Part shown: in pieces, positions 6,964-15,350 of the stretch
Numbering within the stretch: position 1 is the first letter of the stretch
Layout: each line of letters starts with the position of its first letter
From: Desulfosudis oleivorans
GTDB taxonomy: Bacteria; Desulfobacterota; Desulfobacteria; Desulfobacterales; SURF-7
Reading direction: 5' to 3'
Assembly: GCA_020723325.1 (NCBI GenBank)
Contig: DYJD01000044.1
Coordinates: 1 to 43,443, forward strand
Length of the DNA: 43,443 nucleotides
Program-made: the position numbers and the translations under genes
Notes under the pieces: model-generated
What the model was told of the DNA's origin: nothing
Databases searched by the model: none
What the model saw: only the letters and a program-made list of their open reading frames with translations

Positions 6964-8628
6964 TTATGGATTCGGGACAAACACCAGGCGGAATCCGTAA
7001 CTGCTGCCGGTATCCGCCGGGCCGCTGAAGATGCGCACGGCGGAGCGGCAGTACATGGCATAATATTCCCAACTGCCGCCGCGCAGGATCTTGTCCGAGC
7101 CGGAGGGCGGGCCGGCAGGATCGGTCACGGGGCCTGAAGAATAGGGTCCAAGCCAATCCTGGCACCATTCCCCCACATTGCCGTGCATGTCATACAGCCC
7201 CCAGGGATTGGGCGCAAAGCTTTTAACCGGCACAGTCTTGCTGCGATATTCGCCCTTGGAACAGCCTTTCGGAGGATAGGCGGCATTGAAATTGGCCTGA
7301 TCCGCCCCAAGGCAGTTCCCGGTATAAAACGGTGTGACAGTGCCAGCCCGGGCCGCGTATTCCCATTCCGCATCCGTGGGCAGGCGGTAGGTGTTTGCTT
7401 CCTTTTCACTCAATTTCCGGATGAAATTCTGGGTGTCTTCCCAGGATACTTGCTCCACCGGGCAATTGTCCCCGCATGTGGAAAAAAGGGCAGGATTGTT
7501 GCCCATCACCGCCTGCCACTGGCCCTGGGACACTTCCGTGGTTTGCAGGTAATAGCCCTTGGTCAATGTGACCGTATGTTGGGTTTCGTCCGCCTCCCGA
7601 TCCTGCTCATCCAGCGGACTGCCCATGGCAAAGCTGCCGGGTTTGATATACACAAATTCCATGCCCAGGGAATTGACCTTCGGGGAAAAGTCGCCGGCCG
7701 GCGTTTCTTTCCGGGCGCCGGCCTTGACCGGTATGGTAACAGCCGGGCTTTCATTGGTTGATATCACTGCCCCGACCGATTCCGACGGCGGCATTTTAGG
7801 AACCGCCTGCTGGGAAATCAGAGCCCCGGTTTCACGCCCCTGGTTGAAATAGAAATTACCCATGAGGGAGGAAGACTCCCAGGGGGTCTGGGGCGGCTTT
7901 TTATCCTTGGTTTCCTCCACCACGGCAATGCGGGTGTATTTCAGCACTTCCTCCACCTTAATACCGGGCTGACGGATGAAATGCAGCAGGTTGCGGGTGA
8001 AGATGCCGTTGCGGCCGTCACCGTCTGCGGCTATTGCGCCGGGCGCCGTGGCATAGGCAATAATGGAACCGGTGGGCGCATCCATGCGCGCCAGACCCAT
8101 TTCAGCAGAACGCTTGAAACTGCGGGAAAAAGGATTGTTCCGGCAGGCGTCCAGGATGATAATATTGAGCCCATTTTCCGCATCCGCCATCTTGCCCAGG
8201 ACCCAGCCGGCATCCACGGCTTTATAGCGCACATCCGCCTCACTCTCGATCTCAGCATCCACGGGAATCAGGTAGTTGTTGCCCTCCAGTTGAATCCCAT
8301 GGCCGGCGTAATAAAAAAGACCGGCGCCCCCTTCCCTGTTCAGTTTGCGGCTGAAATCGACCACCGCCTCTTCCATTTTGCGCTTGCCGGCCTCAAGTTC
8401 CAGGACCACGGAAAAACCGCTCTCGGCCAAGGCCTTGGCCATGTCGCCGGCGTCATTGGCCGGATTCTTCAAGGGTGCATGCGGATAGGCCGAATTACCG
8501 ATGACCAGGGCCGTGCGCGCCGCAGTTTCCTTTAAACCCACGTTCATGGAGCGGGTTTCCGCCAAGGCAAACGGTATGCTATGGAATATCGACAAAACAA
8601 TTGCAACCAGGCAAAGCAGAGCTTTCAT
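6964..8628 (-). CDS. Secreted caspase-like (orthocaspase, C14) - FGE/SUMF1-like fusion protein
   Basis: A 554-residue protein starting at ATG 8628 after a GGGGAGAGGG ribosome site. Residues 1-23 are a signal peptide (MKALLCLVAIVLSIFHSIPF, then ALA). The peptidase C14 domain (about 38-260) has the catalytic pair His110 (YYAGHG) and Cys162 (LDACRNNP). A Pro-rich linker leads to a formylglycine-enzyme/SUMF1-like domain (about 319-554): LGMEFVYIKPGSFAMGSP, YRLPTDAEWEYAARAG, NPWGLYDMHGNVGEWCQDW and FRLVFVPNP. Only one of the two C-terminal redox cysteines of true FGE is visible (MYCRSAVR), so it may be a binding module rather than an oxidase. This domain pair is a known bacterial arrangement. The substrate is unknown; it is exported, which argues against a cytoplasmic suicide role with the TIR protein. 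Confidence 0.9.
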   Translation of the reverse strand: MKALLCLVAIVLSIFHSIPFALAETRSMNVGLKETAARTALVIGNSAYPHAPLKNPANDAGDMAKALAESGFSVVLELEAGKRKMEEAVVDFSRKLNREGGAGLFYYAGHGIQLEGNNYLIPVDAEIESEADVRYKAVDAGWVLGKMADAENGLNIIILDACRNNPFSRSFKRSAEMGLARMDAPTGSIIAYATAPGAIAADGDGRNGIFTRNLLHFIRQPGIKVEEVLKYTRIAVVEETKDKKPPQTPWESSSLMGNFYFNQGRETGALISQQAVPKMPPSESVGAVISTNESPAVTIPVKAGARKETPAGDFSPKVNSLGMEFVYIKPGSFAMGSPLDEQDREADETQHTVTLTKGYYLQTTEVSQGQWQAVMGNNPALFSTCGDNCPVEQVSWEDTQNFIRKLSEKEANTYRLPTDAEWEYAARAGTVTPFYTGNCLGADQANFNAAYPPKGCSKGEYRSKTVPVKSFAPNPWGLYDMHGNVGEWCQDWLGPYSSGPVTDPAGPPSGSDKILRGGSWEYYAMYCRSAVRIFSGPADTGSSYGFRLVFVPNP

Positions 8629-8825
8629 GCCCTCTCCCCCCCTGCTGAAAGCGATTTTGACACTAATATTCCTATACTTTTTTTCCGTCCAGTTTTCAAC
8701 TTGGTTCGTTTCATGTACCAGGAGAATCGTATGTAAACTTGACGCGAAATGCACAACCATTAAATGCCAACATTTAATCCAGCGAATACTGTTGCCCACC
8801 AAAATAAAGCGATTCGTGATGGATT

Positions 8826-8910
8826 GGGTTTTGTCTCTGCCATCCAACCTCTCGGCGTCGGTATCGGAATCGGTATCGGTATCGAGTTTTTCTATTTTTT
8901 TGCCCCCTCC
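8826..8910 (-). repeat. Hexamer-phased repeat, copy A (one arm, inverted)
   Basis: GTCGGTATCGGAATCGGTAT and flanks. On the minus strand this is the GANNCC arm plus the conserved flank GAGAGGTTGGATGGCAGAGA. The opposite arm is missing. Confidence 0.75.
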
Positions 8911-8950
8911 AAAGGCAATTCGCCAATGGGTCGTGGCGTCCCGTTGATTG

Positions 8951-8978
8951 GTAGGGGCGGTTCGCGAACCGCCCTTAC
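8951..8978. repeat. GTAGGGGCGGTTCG palindrome, copy 1
   Basis: A 28-bp near-perfect palindrome centred on TTCGCGAA, with one mismatch near the right end. The same element, perfect, is at 9975-10002. Confidence 0.8.
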
Positions 8979-9104
8979 GGCAAGGCCATCGCGTTGGGTC
9001 TTGGGGTCATTATGGGAAACTCACTAGTTCTGATTTTTTGGGGTTTATAGCACAATAGGGACGGGTGATATTTTTTACATGCGATTACCGGGTTGTTAGT
9101 CAAA

Positions 9105-9133
9105 TTGACAAAAAATAAAGCGAAATATAATAT
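9105..9133 (+). promoter_or_regulatory. Sigma70-type promoter of the PAP2 gene
   Basis: TTGACA (9105-9110), 17-nt spacer, TAATAT (9128-9133); an overlapping TATAAT begins at 9126. This is close to consensus and 89 nt before the start codon. Confidence 0.65.
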
Positions 9134-9221
9134 TCCTAATAGAAATTATAAAAAATAAGGATTTTGAAATGATTTGTGCCATCATTGATTTTGAATTTAA
9201 CGACCCACAAAATTTGATCGC

Positions 9222-9893
9222 ATGATAAAAGCATTCCAATCAATAGATCATCATCTCCTCAAAAAGGCCTATCTGAGCCGGGCCGGAGAACAGCTACCCT
9301 TGAAGCTCCTGATCTTTATGGGAGACGGCCCTTTCTGGCTCATGCTGCTGGGGATCAGCACAATAATCGGTTTGATTCGCCCTGATTCCGCCTTTGCGAG
9401 ACTTTCCCTGTTGATTTTCATGGGATTCAGTCTGGCTCAATTGGTTTTCATTCCCTCAAAAATATTTGTCAAACGCCGCCGGCCCTATGCCGACCCGGAC
9501 CTGCAACAAAAGCTCGGAATCACCATCGAAAACCGTGATCCCGGACACGGTTCCAAAGAAATGGAGAGCTTTCCTTCCGGCCATTTGTATTGGACGAGCA
9601 TGGGTGTTTTCTTTATCTGTCATCAGTTCGGTTGGGCCGGAGCCATCCTGTTCGGCTGGATGATCCCGGTGATGCTCTATCTGCGGCCGTATTTGGGTGT
9701 ACATTACCCCAGCGATGTTCTGGCTGGGCTGATCATGGGCTTGTCAACCGCATTTCTGTCCGTCTGGCTCCTCCCGCCGGTCTTTAACCTGCATCGAAAT
9801 CTGGAAGGGTACAGGTGGTATCCTTGGGGCTATGTGGCTTTCATCTCTCTGTTCATTTACTTCGGCTACCGTTCATGGCTGCGACGGGTGTAG
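9222..9893 (+). CDS. PAP2-superfamily membrane phosphatase
   Basis: A 223-residue integral membrane protein with all three PAP2 signatures: KIFVKRRRP (K-x6-RP), SFPSGH, and RPYLGVHYPSD (R-x5-H-x3-D). The hydrophobic stretches around them suggest five to six transmembrane helices. Family members remove phosphate from undecaprenyl diphosphate, phosphatidate or related lipids on the outer face of the inner membrane; the substrate cannot be told here. It has its own near-consensus promoter and converges on the lipid operon, with a perfect 28-bp palindrome between them that could stop transcription from both sides. Confidence 0.88.
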   Translation: MIKAFQSIDHHLLKKAYLSRAGEQLPLKLLIFMGDGPFWLMLLGISTIIGLIRPDSAFARLSLLIFMGFSLAQLVFIPSKIFVKRRRPYADPDLQQKLGITIENRDPGHGSKEMESFPSGHLYWTSMGVFFICHQFGWAGAILFGWMIPVMLYLRPYLGVHYPSDVLAGLIMGLSTAFLSVWLLPPVFNLHRNLEGYRWYPWGYVAFISLFIYFGYRSWLRRV

Positions 9894-9974
9894 GGTGGAG
9901 TTTTCTTGATACTTGCTGGTGTTCTATCTATATTTTTTCCTTAGACAGATGGGGGCGGTTCGCTAACCATTATT

Positions 9975-10002
9975 GTAGGGGCGGTTCGCGAACCGCCCCT
10001 AC
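9975..10002. repeat. Perfect 28-bp palindrome, possible bidirectional terminator
   Basis: GTAGGGGCGGTTCG followed by its exact reverse complement, between two convergent genes. It is the same element as at 8951, and a related half (GGGGGCGGTTCGCTAACC) lies just upstream at about 9949-9966. No T-run follows, so a terminator role is a guess. Confidence 0.75.
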
Positions 10003-10048
10003 TTGCCATGCACGGCAGACAATCAATCACAATTGGAGAACGGCTGCG

Positions 10049-10792
10049 TCATTGCCCTCGAACCGCAAAATAACGTTGCTCCATTTCCGCCAGTTTGGCG
10101 ATGATTTGAAGAGCAAAAGTTCGTTGGGCGCGGATGCCCTTGTCATCCGAACGCGGTCTTAGCACATCTGCTTGAATGTAGAAACGTTCCCCTATACAAG
10201 GGAAATCGCTGTAGGTTTCCTGCCTCTCCCCGCGCAGGTAAATGCACAGGACCCGGCAGTCCGGAACGCTGGTGAGAAAACGGCCCACGCCGTAGGTGAT
10301 GTTCTGGAAATCCACCCGCCCGGAACGGGAGCGGGTGCCTTCCGGAAAAATGGTCAACAATTCCCCCTGGTTCAACAGGTGGATGCATTTGTCGAGGCAC
10401 TGGCGCACCTGCTCCCGGCTGCCGCGCCGGCGGATGGGAATGCATTTGGCAAGGTAGCAGAAAACCGTGCTGAAAATATTGCGCTGAAAATTGGTCTGTT
10501 CCGGCACATTCCAGGGCAGCATCTGATAATTGAGCATATACCCGTATACCGGTGCCAGGGCATAGGCAATGATCGCCGAATCGATCAAGGTCAGATGATT
10601 GGCACAGATCAACCAGGGACCTGGATGGGCCTCGAAATACGTCTGGATTTGCCTTCGAAAATTCTTCACATCCCGGATGCGATATCCGGCCAGCCACATG
10701 ACGGCATAGGACAAGGGGCCGATGAGGAAATACCAGAATCGGCCCATCATCCGCTGCAAGGCTAATGCAGTTCTAACGCCCGGACCCGACAT
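10049..10792 (-). CDS. PlsC-like 1-acyl-glycerol-phosphate acyltransferase
   Basis: A 247-residue protein of the LPLAT/PlsC family. The catalytic H-x4-D is in NHLTLIDS, and the glycerol-phosphate-binding motif is FPEGTRSRSG. The N-terminal part (FWYFLIGPLSYAVMWLAG) is hydrophobic and probably membrane-associated. It is the last gene of the fatty-acid-synthase-like operon and begins 8 nt after the ACP stop. The context suggests that it moves the acyl chain made by the operon from the dedicated ACP onto a glycerolipid or another acceptor. PlsC proteins vary widely in acceptor, so the exact substrate is open. Confidence 0.87.
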   Translation of the reverse strand: MSGPGVRTALALQRMMGRFWYFLIGPLSYAVMWLAGYRIRDVKNFRRQIQTYFEAHPGPWLICANHLTLIDSAIIAYALAPVYGYMLNYQMLPWNVPEQTNFQRNIFSTVFCYLAKCIPIRRRGSREQVRQCLDKCIHLLNQGELLTIFPEGTRSRSGRVDFQNITYGVGRFLTSVPDCRVLCIYLRGERQETYSDFPCIGERFYIQADVLRPRSDDKGIRAQRTFALQIIAKLAEMEQRYFAVRGQ

Positions 10793-10800
10793 GACACGGC

Positions 10801-11070
10801 CTAGGCTGCCGCGCTGCTGCGGCCGCGGATCTTCATGGCGATGACATCCACGGCATCGCCGATGGTCTGGATGGCGTCGGCGTCATCGTCGCTGATCTCG
10901 ATGTCGAACAGATCCTCGATTTTGATGATCAGGTCCACCAGCCAGGCGGAGTTGAGTTGCAGGTCGTCGATCAGGTGGGTGTCGCGCTCGGCCTTCTCCA
11001 ATACCGCGGTATTTTCCAAAAAAGGTTCGATCAGTCCAAGCAGTTTTTCCAATATCATTTTCTCTTCCAT
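10801..11070 (-). CDS. Acyl carrier protein, operon-specific
   Basis: About 89 residues from ATG 11070. Four-helix ACP pattern with the phosphopantetheine serine in DDLQLNSAWLVDLIIKIED, replacing the usual DSLxxVEL, and an acidic helix III region (EISDDDADAIQTIGDAVDVI). The start at 11070 is preferred over 11091 because GGAGGAG, itself coding for an upstream MEEK, stands 6 nt before it. The NSAW variant departs from housekeeping AcpP (DSLD), which supports a carrier dedicated to this pathway. It lies between the KAS II-like gene and the acyltransferase. Confidence 0.87.
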   Translation of the reverse strand: MEEKMILEKLLGLIEPFLENTAVLEKAERDTHLIDDLQLNSAWLVDLIIKIEDLFDIEISDDDADAIQTIGDAVDVIAMKIRGRSSAAA

Positions 11071-11163
11071 TTTTTTCTCCTCCATATTCATGGTTTTTCA
11101 GTTAAGACTCAAACACGGCAGCTACAAAAGCTACTTGGCGTTCTTTGCGGCTTGGCGAGAGAA

Positions 11164-12444
11164 CTATTTCTTCACTGCACCATTCCACTTCTGTATAATC
11201 AGACTGCTGTTGACATCGCCGAAGCCGAAACTGGCCTTGGCAATGATTTGCAGGTCCGGCAGCTCCAGGCATTCCCGCACCACCTTGGGGCCAAAGGGCA
11301 CGATCTCCGGGTGGAGATCCTCGCAATTGATGGACGGGTGCAAAAATCCATGATGTAATTCCATAACCGCCGCAATGCTTTCAATGGCCCCGGCAGCACC
11401 GAGACAGTGGCCGATCATGGATTTGGCGGCATTGATATAAGGGAAATTATCAGGCCCTCTTTCCAGGGCCGCAGACCAATTTTTAATTTCATGGGGATCG
11501 GCAAAGGTGGCGGTCAAATGGCCGCTGACGGCATCGATCATGGCCGGAATGATGCCCGCATCAGCCACGGCCCCCCGGATGCAGCGCCTGACCCCTTCAT
11601 GGTTGGGCGCGGTCATGGTGCCGCCGTTGCGCTGGCCCCCGCAATTCACAAAGCCGCCGATGATTTCCGCATAAATTCGTGCGTTCCTTTCAAGGGCGGT
11701 TTCCAGATTTTCCAGCACCAGCACTCCGGCCCCGGCGCCGGGAACAAAGCCACAGGCGCTGGCGCTCATGGGCCGCGAGCCTTTTTCCGGTTCTTCATTG
11801 AATTTACGGGACAGCACCTTCATGGAATCAAAACCGCCCCAGGTAAAGGGCGAAGGCGCTTCCGAGCCGCCCACCACCATGCGTTTGGCCAGGCCGGCCC
11901 GGATTTTCCAGGTTGCTTCCACAATGGCTTCGGTGCCGGTGCTGCAGGCCGAGGAATTGGAAGTCACCTGATTGCCCAGGCCCAGCAAACCGGCCACCCT
12001 TGCGCTGGTGGCGCTGCCCATGACCTGCTCCACCACCCGGCCGCCCATGCGGCGCACGTTGCCGGAGGTGACGGCCGGCACAATGGTGGTGGCAATGGTT
12101 TCCGTATCGCTGATGCCGCATCCCAGCACCACGCCGCTGTCCCAGTCCGGCTCGTCTTCCGGAATGGAAAGACCCGCATCATGCCAGGCATCCAGGGCTG
12201 CCACGGATGCATAGGCCATGTTGGCACTCAGATTGAGCCGCTGTTTTTTGGTCAACCGGGTTTCAAGAACCGCTTCGAAATTTTCCGGAATGCCGCCGAT
12301 ACGACAGGCGAAATTCAACTCAGCCAACCGCGGTATATAACAAATGCCCGATCTGCCTTGACGCAGGGCATCGCCAAAAGCCGCCAAGCCGTATCCATTG
12401 GGGCTTACTACTCCCATGCCGGTCACTACTACTCTTGACCTCAT
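11164..12444 (-). CDS. KAS II-like 3-oxoacyl-ACP synthase
   Basis: About 426 residues from ATG 12444 (MRSRVVVTGMGVVSPNG). Thiolase-fold condensing enzyme of the FabF class. Nucleophile Cys is in SNSSACSTG; the first His is in a divergent SGHLTATFADPHE (usual NAHGTST); the second is in KSMIGHCLGAAGA. The Cys-His-His set is complete, so it should catalyse decarboxylative chain elongation on ACP. It is the fourth gene of the minus-strand lipid operon. The altered first-His motif and the HLTATFAD loop suggest a specialised subfamily rather than the housekeeping FabF. Start 12462 is also open but has a poorer N-terminus. Confidence 0.88.
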   Translation of the reverse strand: MRSRVVVTGMGVVSPNGYGLAAFGDALRQGRSGICYIPRLAELNFACRIGGIPENFEAVLETRLTKKQRLNLSANMAYASVAALDAWHDAGLSIPEDEPDWDSGVVLGCGISDTETIATTIVPAVTSGNVRRMGGRVVEQVMGSATSARVAGLLGLGNQVTSNSSACSTGTEAIVEATWKIRAGLAKRMVVGGSEAPSPFTWGGFDSMKVLSRKFNEEPEKGSRPMSASACGFVPGAGAGVLVLENLETALERNARIYAEIIGGFVNCGGQRNGGTMTAPNHEGVRRCIRGAVADAGIIPAMIDAVSGHLTATFADPHEIKNWSAALERGPDNFPYINAAKSMIGHCLGAAGAIESIAAVMELHHGFLHPSINCEDLHPEIVPFGPKVVRECLELPDLQIIAKASFGFGDVNSSLIIQKWNGAVKK

Positions 12445-12474
12445 ATCAATCTTACACTCCATTAGTCATTAAGA

Positions 12475-12515
12475 ATTAACAATTGATTATTAATGCTTAA
12501 TAATCAATTGTTAAT
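12475..12515. repeat. Perfect AT-rich inverted repeat (19-bp arms, 3-nt loop)
   Basis: Arm ATTAACAATTGATTATTAA at 12475-12493, loop TGC, exact complement at 12497-12515. It lies between the dehydratase-like and KAS II-like genes inside the operon and would form a long RNA hairpin. It may affect mRNA processing or partial termination. Confidence 0.8.
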
Positions 12516-12536
12516 GAATAATTGCTAATTGCTAAT

Positions 12537-13010
12537 TCAGGGTCGCGCCCCCACTCCTCTGCCGGCCAATACGCCGGCACACACCCTGTCTTCCACCGCA
12601 TTAAACAGACCTACTTTTACTTTCAACTGATTGCGGCGGAAATATATTTTTTCGCCGCGGATCAGGGCGGTTTCACCCGGCCGGAGAGTCTGCTCAAAAA
12701 CAACTTCCTGGGCATAGGCAAATAGAAACAAGCGCCGCCGGATTTCAGCCGGATCAAAGCCCTGTCTGATCATTAAAAAAATTCCCAGGGCCACCACGCC
12801 GGTCTGGGCCATGGCTTCCAGTAAAATCACACCAGGTGTAATCGGGTTGCCTGGAAAATGGCCCTGATAAAAAAAGGCAGCCTCGGAAAATCGATGGATT
12901 CCCGTCACATGGTTTTCATCTATTTCCAAAATCGAATCCACAAAACGAAAGGGCGGCTGTTGGGGAATCAATTCCAACAATGTGCTTTCAAGCCCTGGTT
13001 CAACCGCCAT
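12537..13010 (-). CDS. FabZ/FabA-like 3-hydroxyacyl-ACP dehydratase
   Basis: A 157-residue hotdog-fold protein. The signature [18 protein letters not shown] is followed by the active-site helix [22 protein letters not shown], with catalytic His and Glu. The length and motif match FabZ-type dehydratases, although the C-terminal part ([22 protein letters not shown]) is less typical. It should remove water from 3-hydroxyacyl-ACP. The start ATG 13010 is preceded by GGGAGGGAGT. It lies in the lipid operon, 45 nt after the KAS III-like gene. Confidence 0.85.
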   Translation of the reverse strand: MAVEPGLESTLLELIPQQPPFRFVDSILEIDENHVTGIHRFSEAAFFYQGHFPGNPITPGVILLEAMAQTGVVALGIFLMIRQGFDPAEIRRRLFLFAYAQEVVFEQTLRPGETALIRGEKIYFRRNQLKVKVGLFNAVEDRVCAGVLAGRGVGARP

Positions 13011-13055
13011 ACTCCCTCCCCTCTTCCCTTTTCACACTTCTCACTTCATACTTCT

Positions 13056-14039
13056 CTATTCGCACTTCACCATGGCACTTCCCCATGTCAGCCCGGCCCC
13101 CACCACCACCATGGCCACATGATCCCCTGGCCGGAGACTGGTCCAATTCTGGCTGAGGACACCGGGCGCGCTGCAACAGCCGGTATTGCCGAAATCAATC
13201 ACGTTATGCCAATGGTTGTCCTCCTGAATGCCGCAGGTCCGGGCCGCATGATCCAGCACTTTCAGATTGGCCTGGTGGCCGATGAACTTGAATTTTTCCG
13301 GAGTTACAGGATAAGTCTGGATCAGATCACTCAGCATCCGGCAGGTGGTACGCATGGCGAATTTCTGCACTGCCTGGCCGTCCTGAATAAAATGACCTGT
13401 GCGCGGGATCCGGATCTTGTCCCATTTGGATGGATCGGAAAAAAAAGGACCGGGCTCAATATGCTTATCCGCCGGCATGGTCAGCGAAACAACGGCCGCG
13501 CTGCACCCGTCGCCGAAAAGCGGCGCCACGCGACGGTCCCGGTAATCCACCATATGGGTACAGCATTCCGGGTTGACCACCAGCACAAAGGAAGGCAGAC
13601 CGGTGGGCAGCATATTGGCCAACAGGGATAATTGAACCACAAAAGTGCTGCAGGCAGTATTGATGTCCACGCAGGGCACTTCAATTTCCAGTTCGGCAGC
13701 CACATTACTGGCCAGGGCCGGGATGGCATACCCCGGCGAAGATGTGCCGCAGACCACCATGCCCAGGTCCGCTTCGGTCAAACCGGCCCGTGACAGGGCC
13801 ATACGTGCTGAAAGAGCGCCCATCCGAGCGTGAGTATACAGACTGGCGTCCATGGCTCCACGGGGATCTTGATTCTTGGTGGCACGAATATATTCAAGGG
13901 ACAAGGTCGTCCTACGGGTCTTGATACCCACCCGCTCCAGAATCCAGGTTTCATCGCTGCCGATGTCCAACTCGCTGAGAAAACCGTTGGTGATCTGGTT
14001 TTCCGGGAAAAAATGCCCCATGCCGTGCAAATACAACAT
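13056..14039 (-). CDS. KAS III-like 3-oxoacyl-ACP synthase
   Basis: About 327 residues from ATG 14039 (MLYLHGMGHFFPENQITNGFL). It has the FabH triad: Cys in VDINTACSTF, His in FIGHQANLKVLDHAA, and Asn in VIDFGNTGCCSAPG. The middle is FabH-like (SSPGYAIPALASNVAAELEIE). It would start chain synthesis by condensing an acyl-CoA with malonyl-ACP. Only 1 nt separates its start from the stop of the reductase gene, so translation is coupled. Similar proteins serve in specialised lipid and polyene clusters; the primer cannot be read from the sequence. Confidence 0.87.
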   Translation of the reverse strand: MLYLHGMGHFFPENQITNGFLSELDIGSDETWILERVGIKTRRTTLSLEYIRATKNQDPRGAMDASLYTHARMGALSARMALSRAGLTEADLGMVVCGTSSPGYAIPALASNVAAELEIEVPCVDINTACSTFVVQLSLLANMLPTGLPSFVLVVNPECCTHMVDYRDRRVAPLFGDGCSAAVVSLTMPADKHIEPGPFFSDPSKWDKIRIPRTGHFIQDGQAVQKFAMRTTCRMLSDLIQTYPVTPEKFKFIGHQANLKVLDHAARTCGIQEDNHWHNVIDFGNTGCCSAPGVLSQNWTSLRPGDHVAMVVVGAGLTWGSAMVKCE

Positions 14040-14040
14040 T

Positions 14041-14979
14041 TCAGGCAATCCTTTCACCGCCGTCCACACACAATAAAGCGCCGTTGACCCAGGCGGCCTC
14101 ATCCAGGCAGAGCAGGAAAATAAAATCCGCCACATCCCCGGGGGTGGTCAAACGGCCCATGGGATTCCGCAAACGCGCCCGGGCCTTGATCTGCTCACTG
14201 CCGGGAATGGCCCGCATGGCCGCCGTGTCCGTCACCCCGGCCTGGATCACATTGGCACGGATGCCGTAAGGGGCGTATTCCACTGCCATGGCCCGGGTGA
14301 CCGACTCCAGGGTGGCCTTGGCCGCGGAAACGGCCGCATACCCCCGCCAGGCCACGGCATTGCCTTCACTGGTGAGGCTGAGAACCCGGGCATCCTGGGC
14401 GAACAGCTTGTGGGCAAACAAGTCCGCCACCCATTCCACGATATTGAAGCCCATGGCCTGGATCGTGCGGGCGAAATCACCAGCATCCAGGAATTGTTTC
14501 TGATTATACGCCGGCGGATCGGCAAGAGCCGCCAGAGCATCCAGCCCCTGTCCAAGGCCGTCCTGAATCGCTGCCTGCAAACCATCATCAGACAGACCTC
14601 TCATTGCCGCAATGGCCTCCCGGGCGCTTTGACCCGGATTTTTAGGGGTCCAGGGCGCCAGCAATTTCAGGTTGCCGAAGGCTACGGCATGGAGCAGCAG
14701 ACGCACCTTGCCTTCCAGGCCCAAGGCATGGGTCAAACCCTCTAGCACAACCCTGCGCCCGTCTGTGGACAAGGCATCCAGATTGTAAGTCAGCAGGCGC
14801 ACCCCTGACTTGCCGATCTCATCAAACGCCTTTTGGATGGCCGGCATGGCACCGCGGCGATCCCGATGAACAATGCAAATATTCATGCCGTGCCCGGCTA
14901 TCTTTTTGGCCGTAGCCAAGCCGAAACCGCTGGAACCGCCGATTATCAATGCCCAATAATTGGGATCAAACTTCATCAT
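14041..14979 (-). CDS. SDR enoyl-ACP reductase (FabI/FabL type)
   Basis: About 312 residues from ATG 14979 (MMKFDPNYWALIIGGSSGFG). The Rossmann glycine motif is GGSSGFG. The catalytic pair is Y-x6-K (GYAAVSAAKATLE), the spacing of FabI/FabL enoyl reductases rather than the Y-x3-K of ordinary SDRs. The end PMGRLTTPGDVADFIFLLCL ... GALLCVDGG is also FabL-like. It is longer than FabI, with an insertion in the middle (about 140-180). It is the first gene of the lipid operon and supplies the last reduction step. No 3-ketoacyl reductase is present in the operon, so the housekeeping FabG may be shared. Confidence 0.82.
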   Translation of the reverse strand: MMKFDPNYWALIIGGSSGFGLATAKKIAGHGMNICIVHRDRRGAMPAIQKAFDEIGKSGVRLLTYNLDALSTDGRRVVLEGLTHALGLEGKVRLLLHAVAFGNLKLLAPWTPKNPGQSAREAIAAMRGLSDDGLQAAIQDGLGQGLDALAALADPPAYNQKQFLDAGDFARTIQAMGFNIVEWVADLFAHKLFAQDARVLSLTSEGNAVAWRGYAAVSAAKATLESVTRAMAVEYAPYGIRANVIQAGVTDTAAMRAIPGSEQIKARARLRNPMGRLTTPGDVADFIFLLCLDEAAWVNGALLCVDGGERIA

Positions 14980-15011
14980 CTCAGTATCTTCTCTCAATCC
15001 ATTGCCCTGCA

Positions 15012-15040
15012 ATCACAGGGAAGGTAGTTGTTCTTTTCAA
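15012..15040 (-). promoter_or_regulatory. Possible promoter of the lipid operon
   Basis: Minus strand TTGAAA (15035-15040), 17-nt spacer, TGTGAT (15012-15017), about 33 nt before ATG 14979. The -10 box is weak. Confidence 0.3.
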
Positions 15041-15230
15041 ATCGTGTACATCAGAATGGAATACGCCGGGATGGATTTACAAAAGGTGTGCCAGAATAAT
15101 GATAAATCGGATTAGGTGCTGATATTCTAGCCCTATCATAATTTTTTTACTTTGTTCAGACATTTTTCTGCTGCTGGGGCCACAGACACGGCTTGAACAG
15201 GGGTTGTACATGGTTTGTACTGATTTCGAT

Positions 15231-15320
15231 TCCGTCCATTTTCGGCGTCGGGGTCGATAGCGGGACCGGGGTTAAAAAAAATCCAATGCTGAAAAACTCT
15301 ATACCGATTCCGACCCCCGA
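15231..15320 (+). repeat. Hexamer-phased repeat, copy B
   Basis: Left arm GTCGGGGTCGATAGCGGGAC, an A-rich loop with AAATCCAATGC, and right arm ATACCGATTCCGACCCCCGA. The arms are complementary in part. Confidence 0.75.
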
Positions 15321-15350
15321 GATGTTGTTCTCAGATATTTCATTTGGAAT

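Larger units (their letters stand above)
8629..9221. other. Intergenic region with repeats and one strong promoter
   Basis: No convincing gene. It holds a half copy of the hexamer-phased repeat (8826-8910), a GTAGGGGCGG palindrome (8951-8978) and the promoter of the PAP2 gene (9105-9133). The rest is AT-rich. Confidence 0.7.

Noticed and set aside
11407-12438. A 343-residue plus-strand open frame opposite the KAS II-like gene
   Set aside because: Antisense shadow; the minus strand carries all catalytic motifs.
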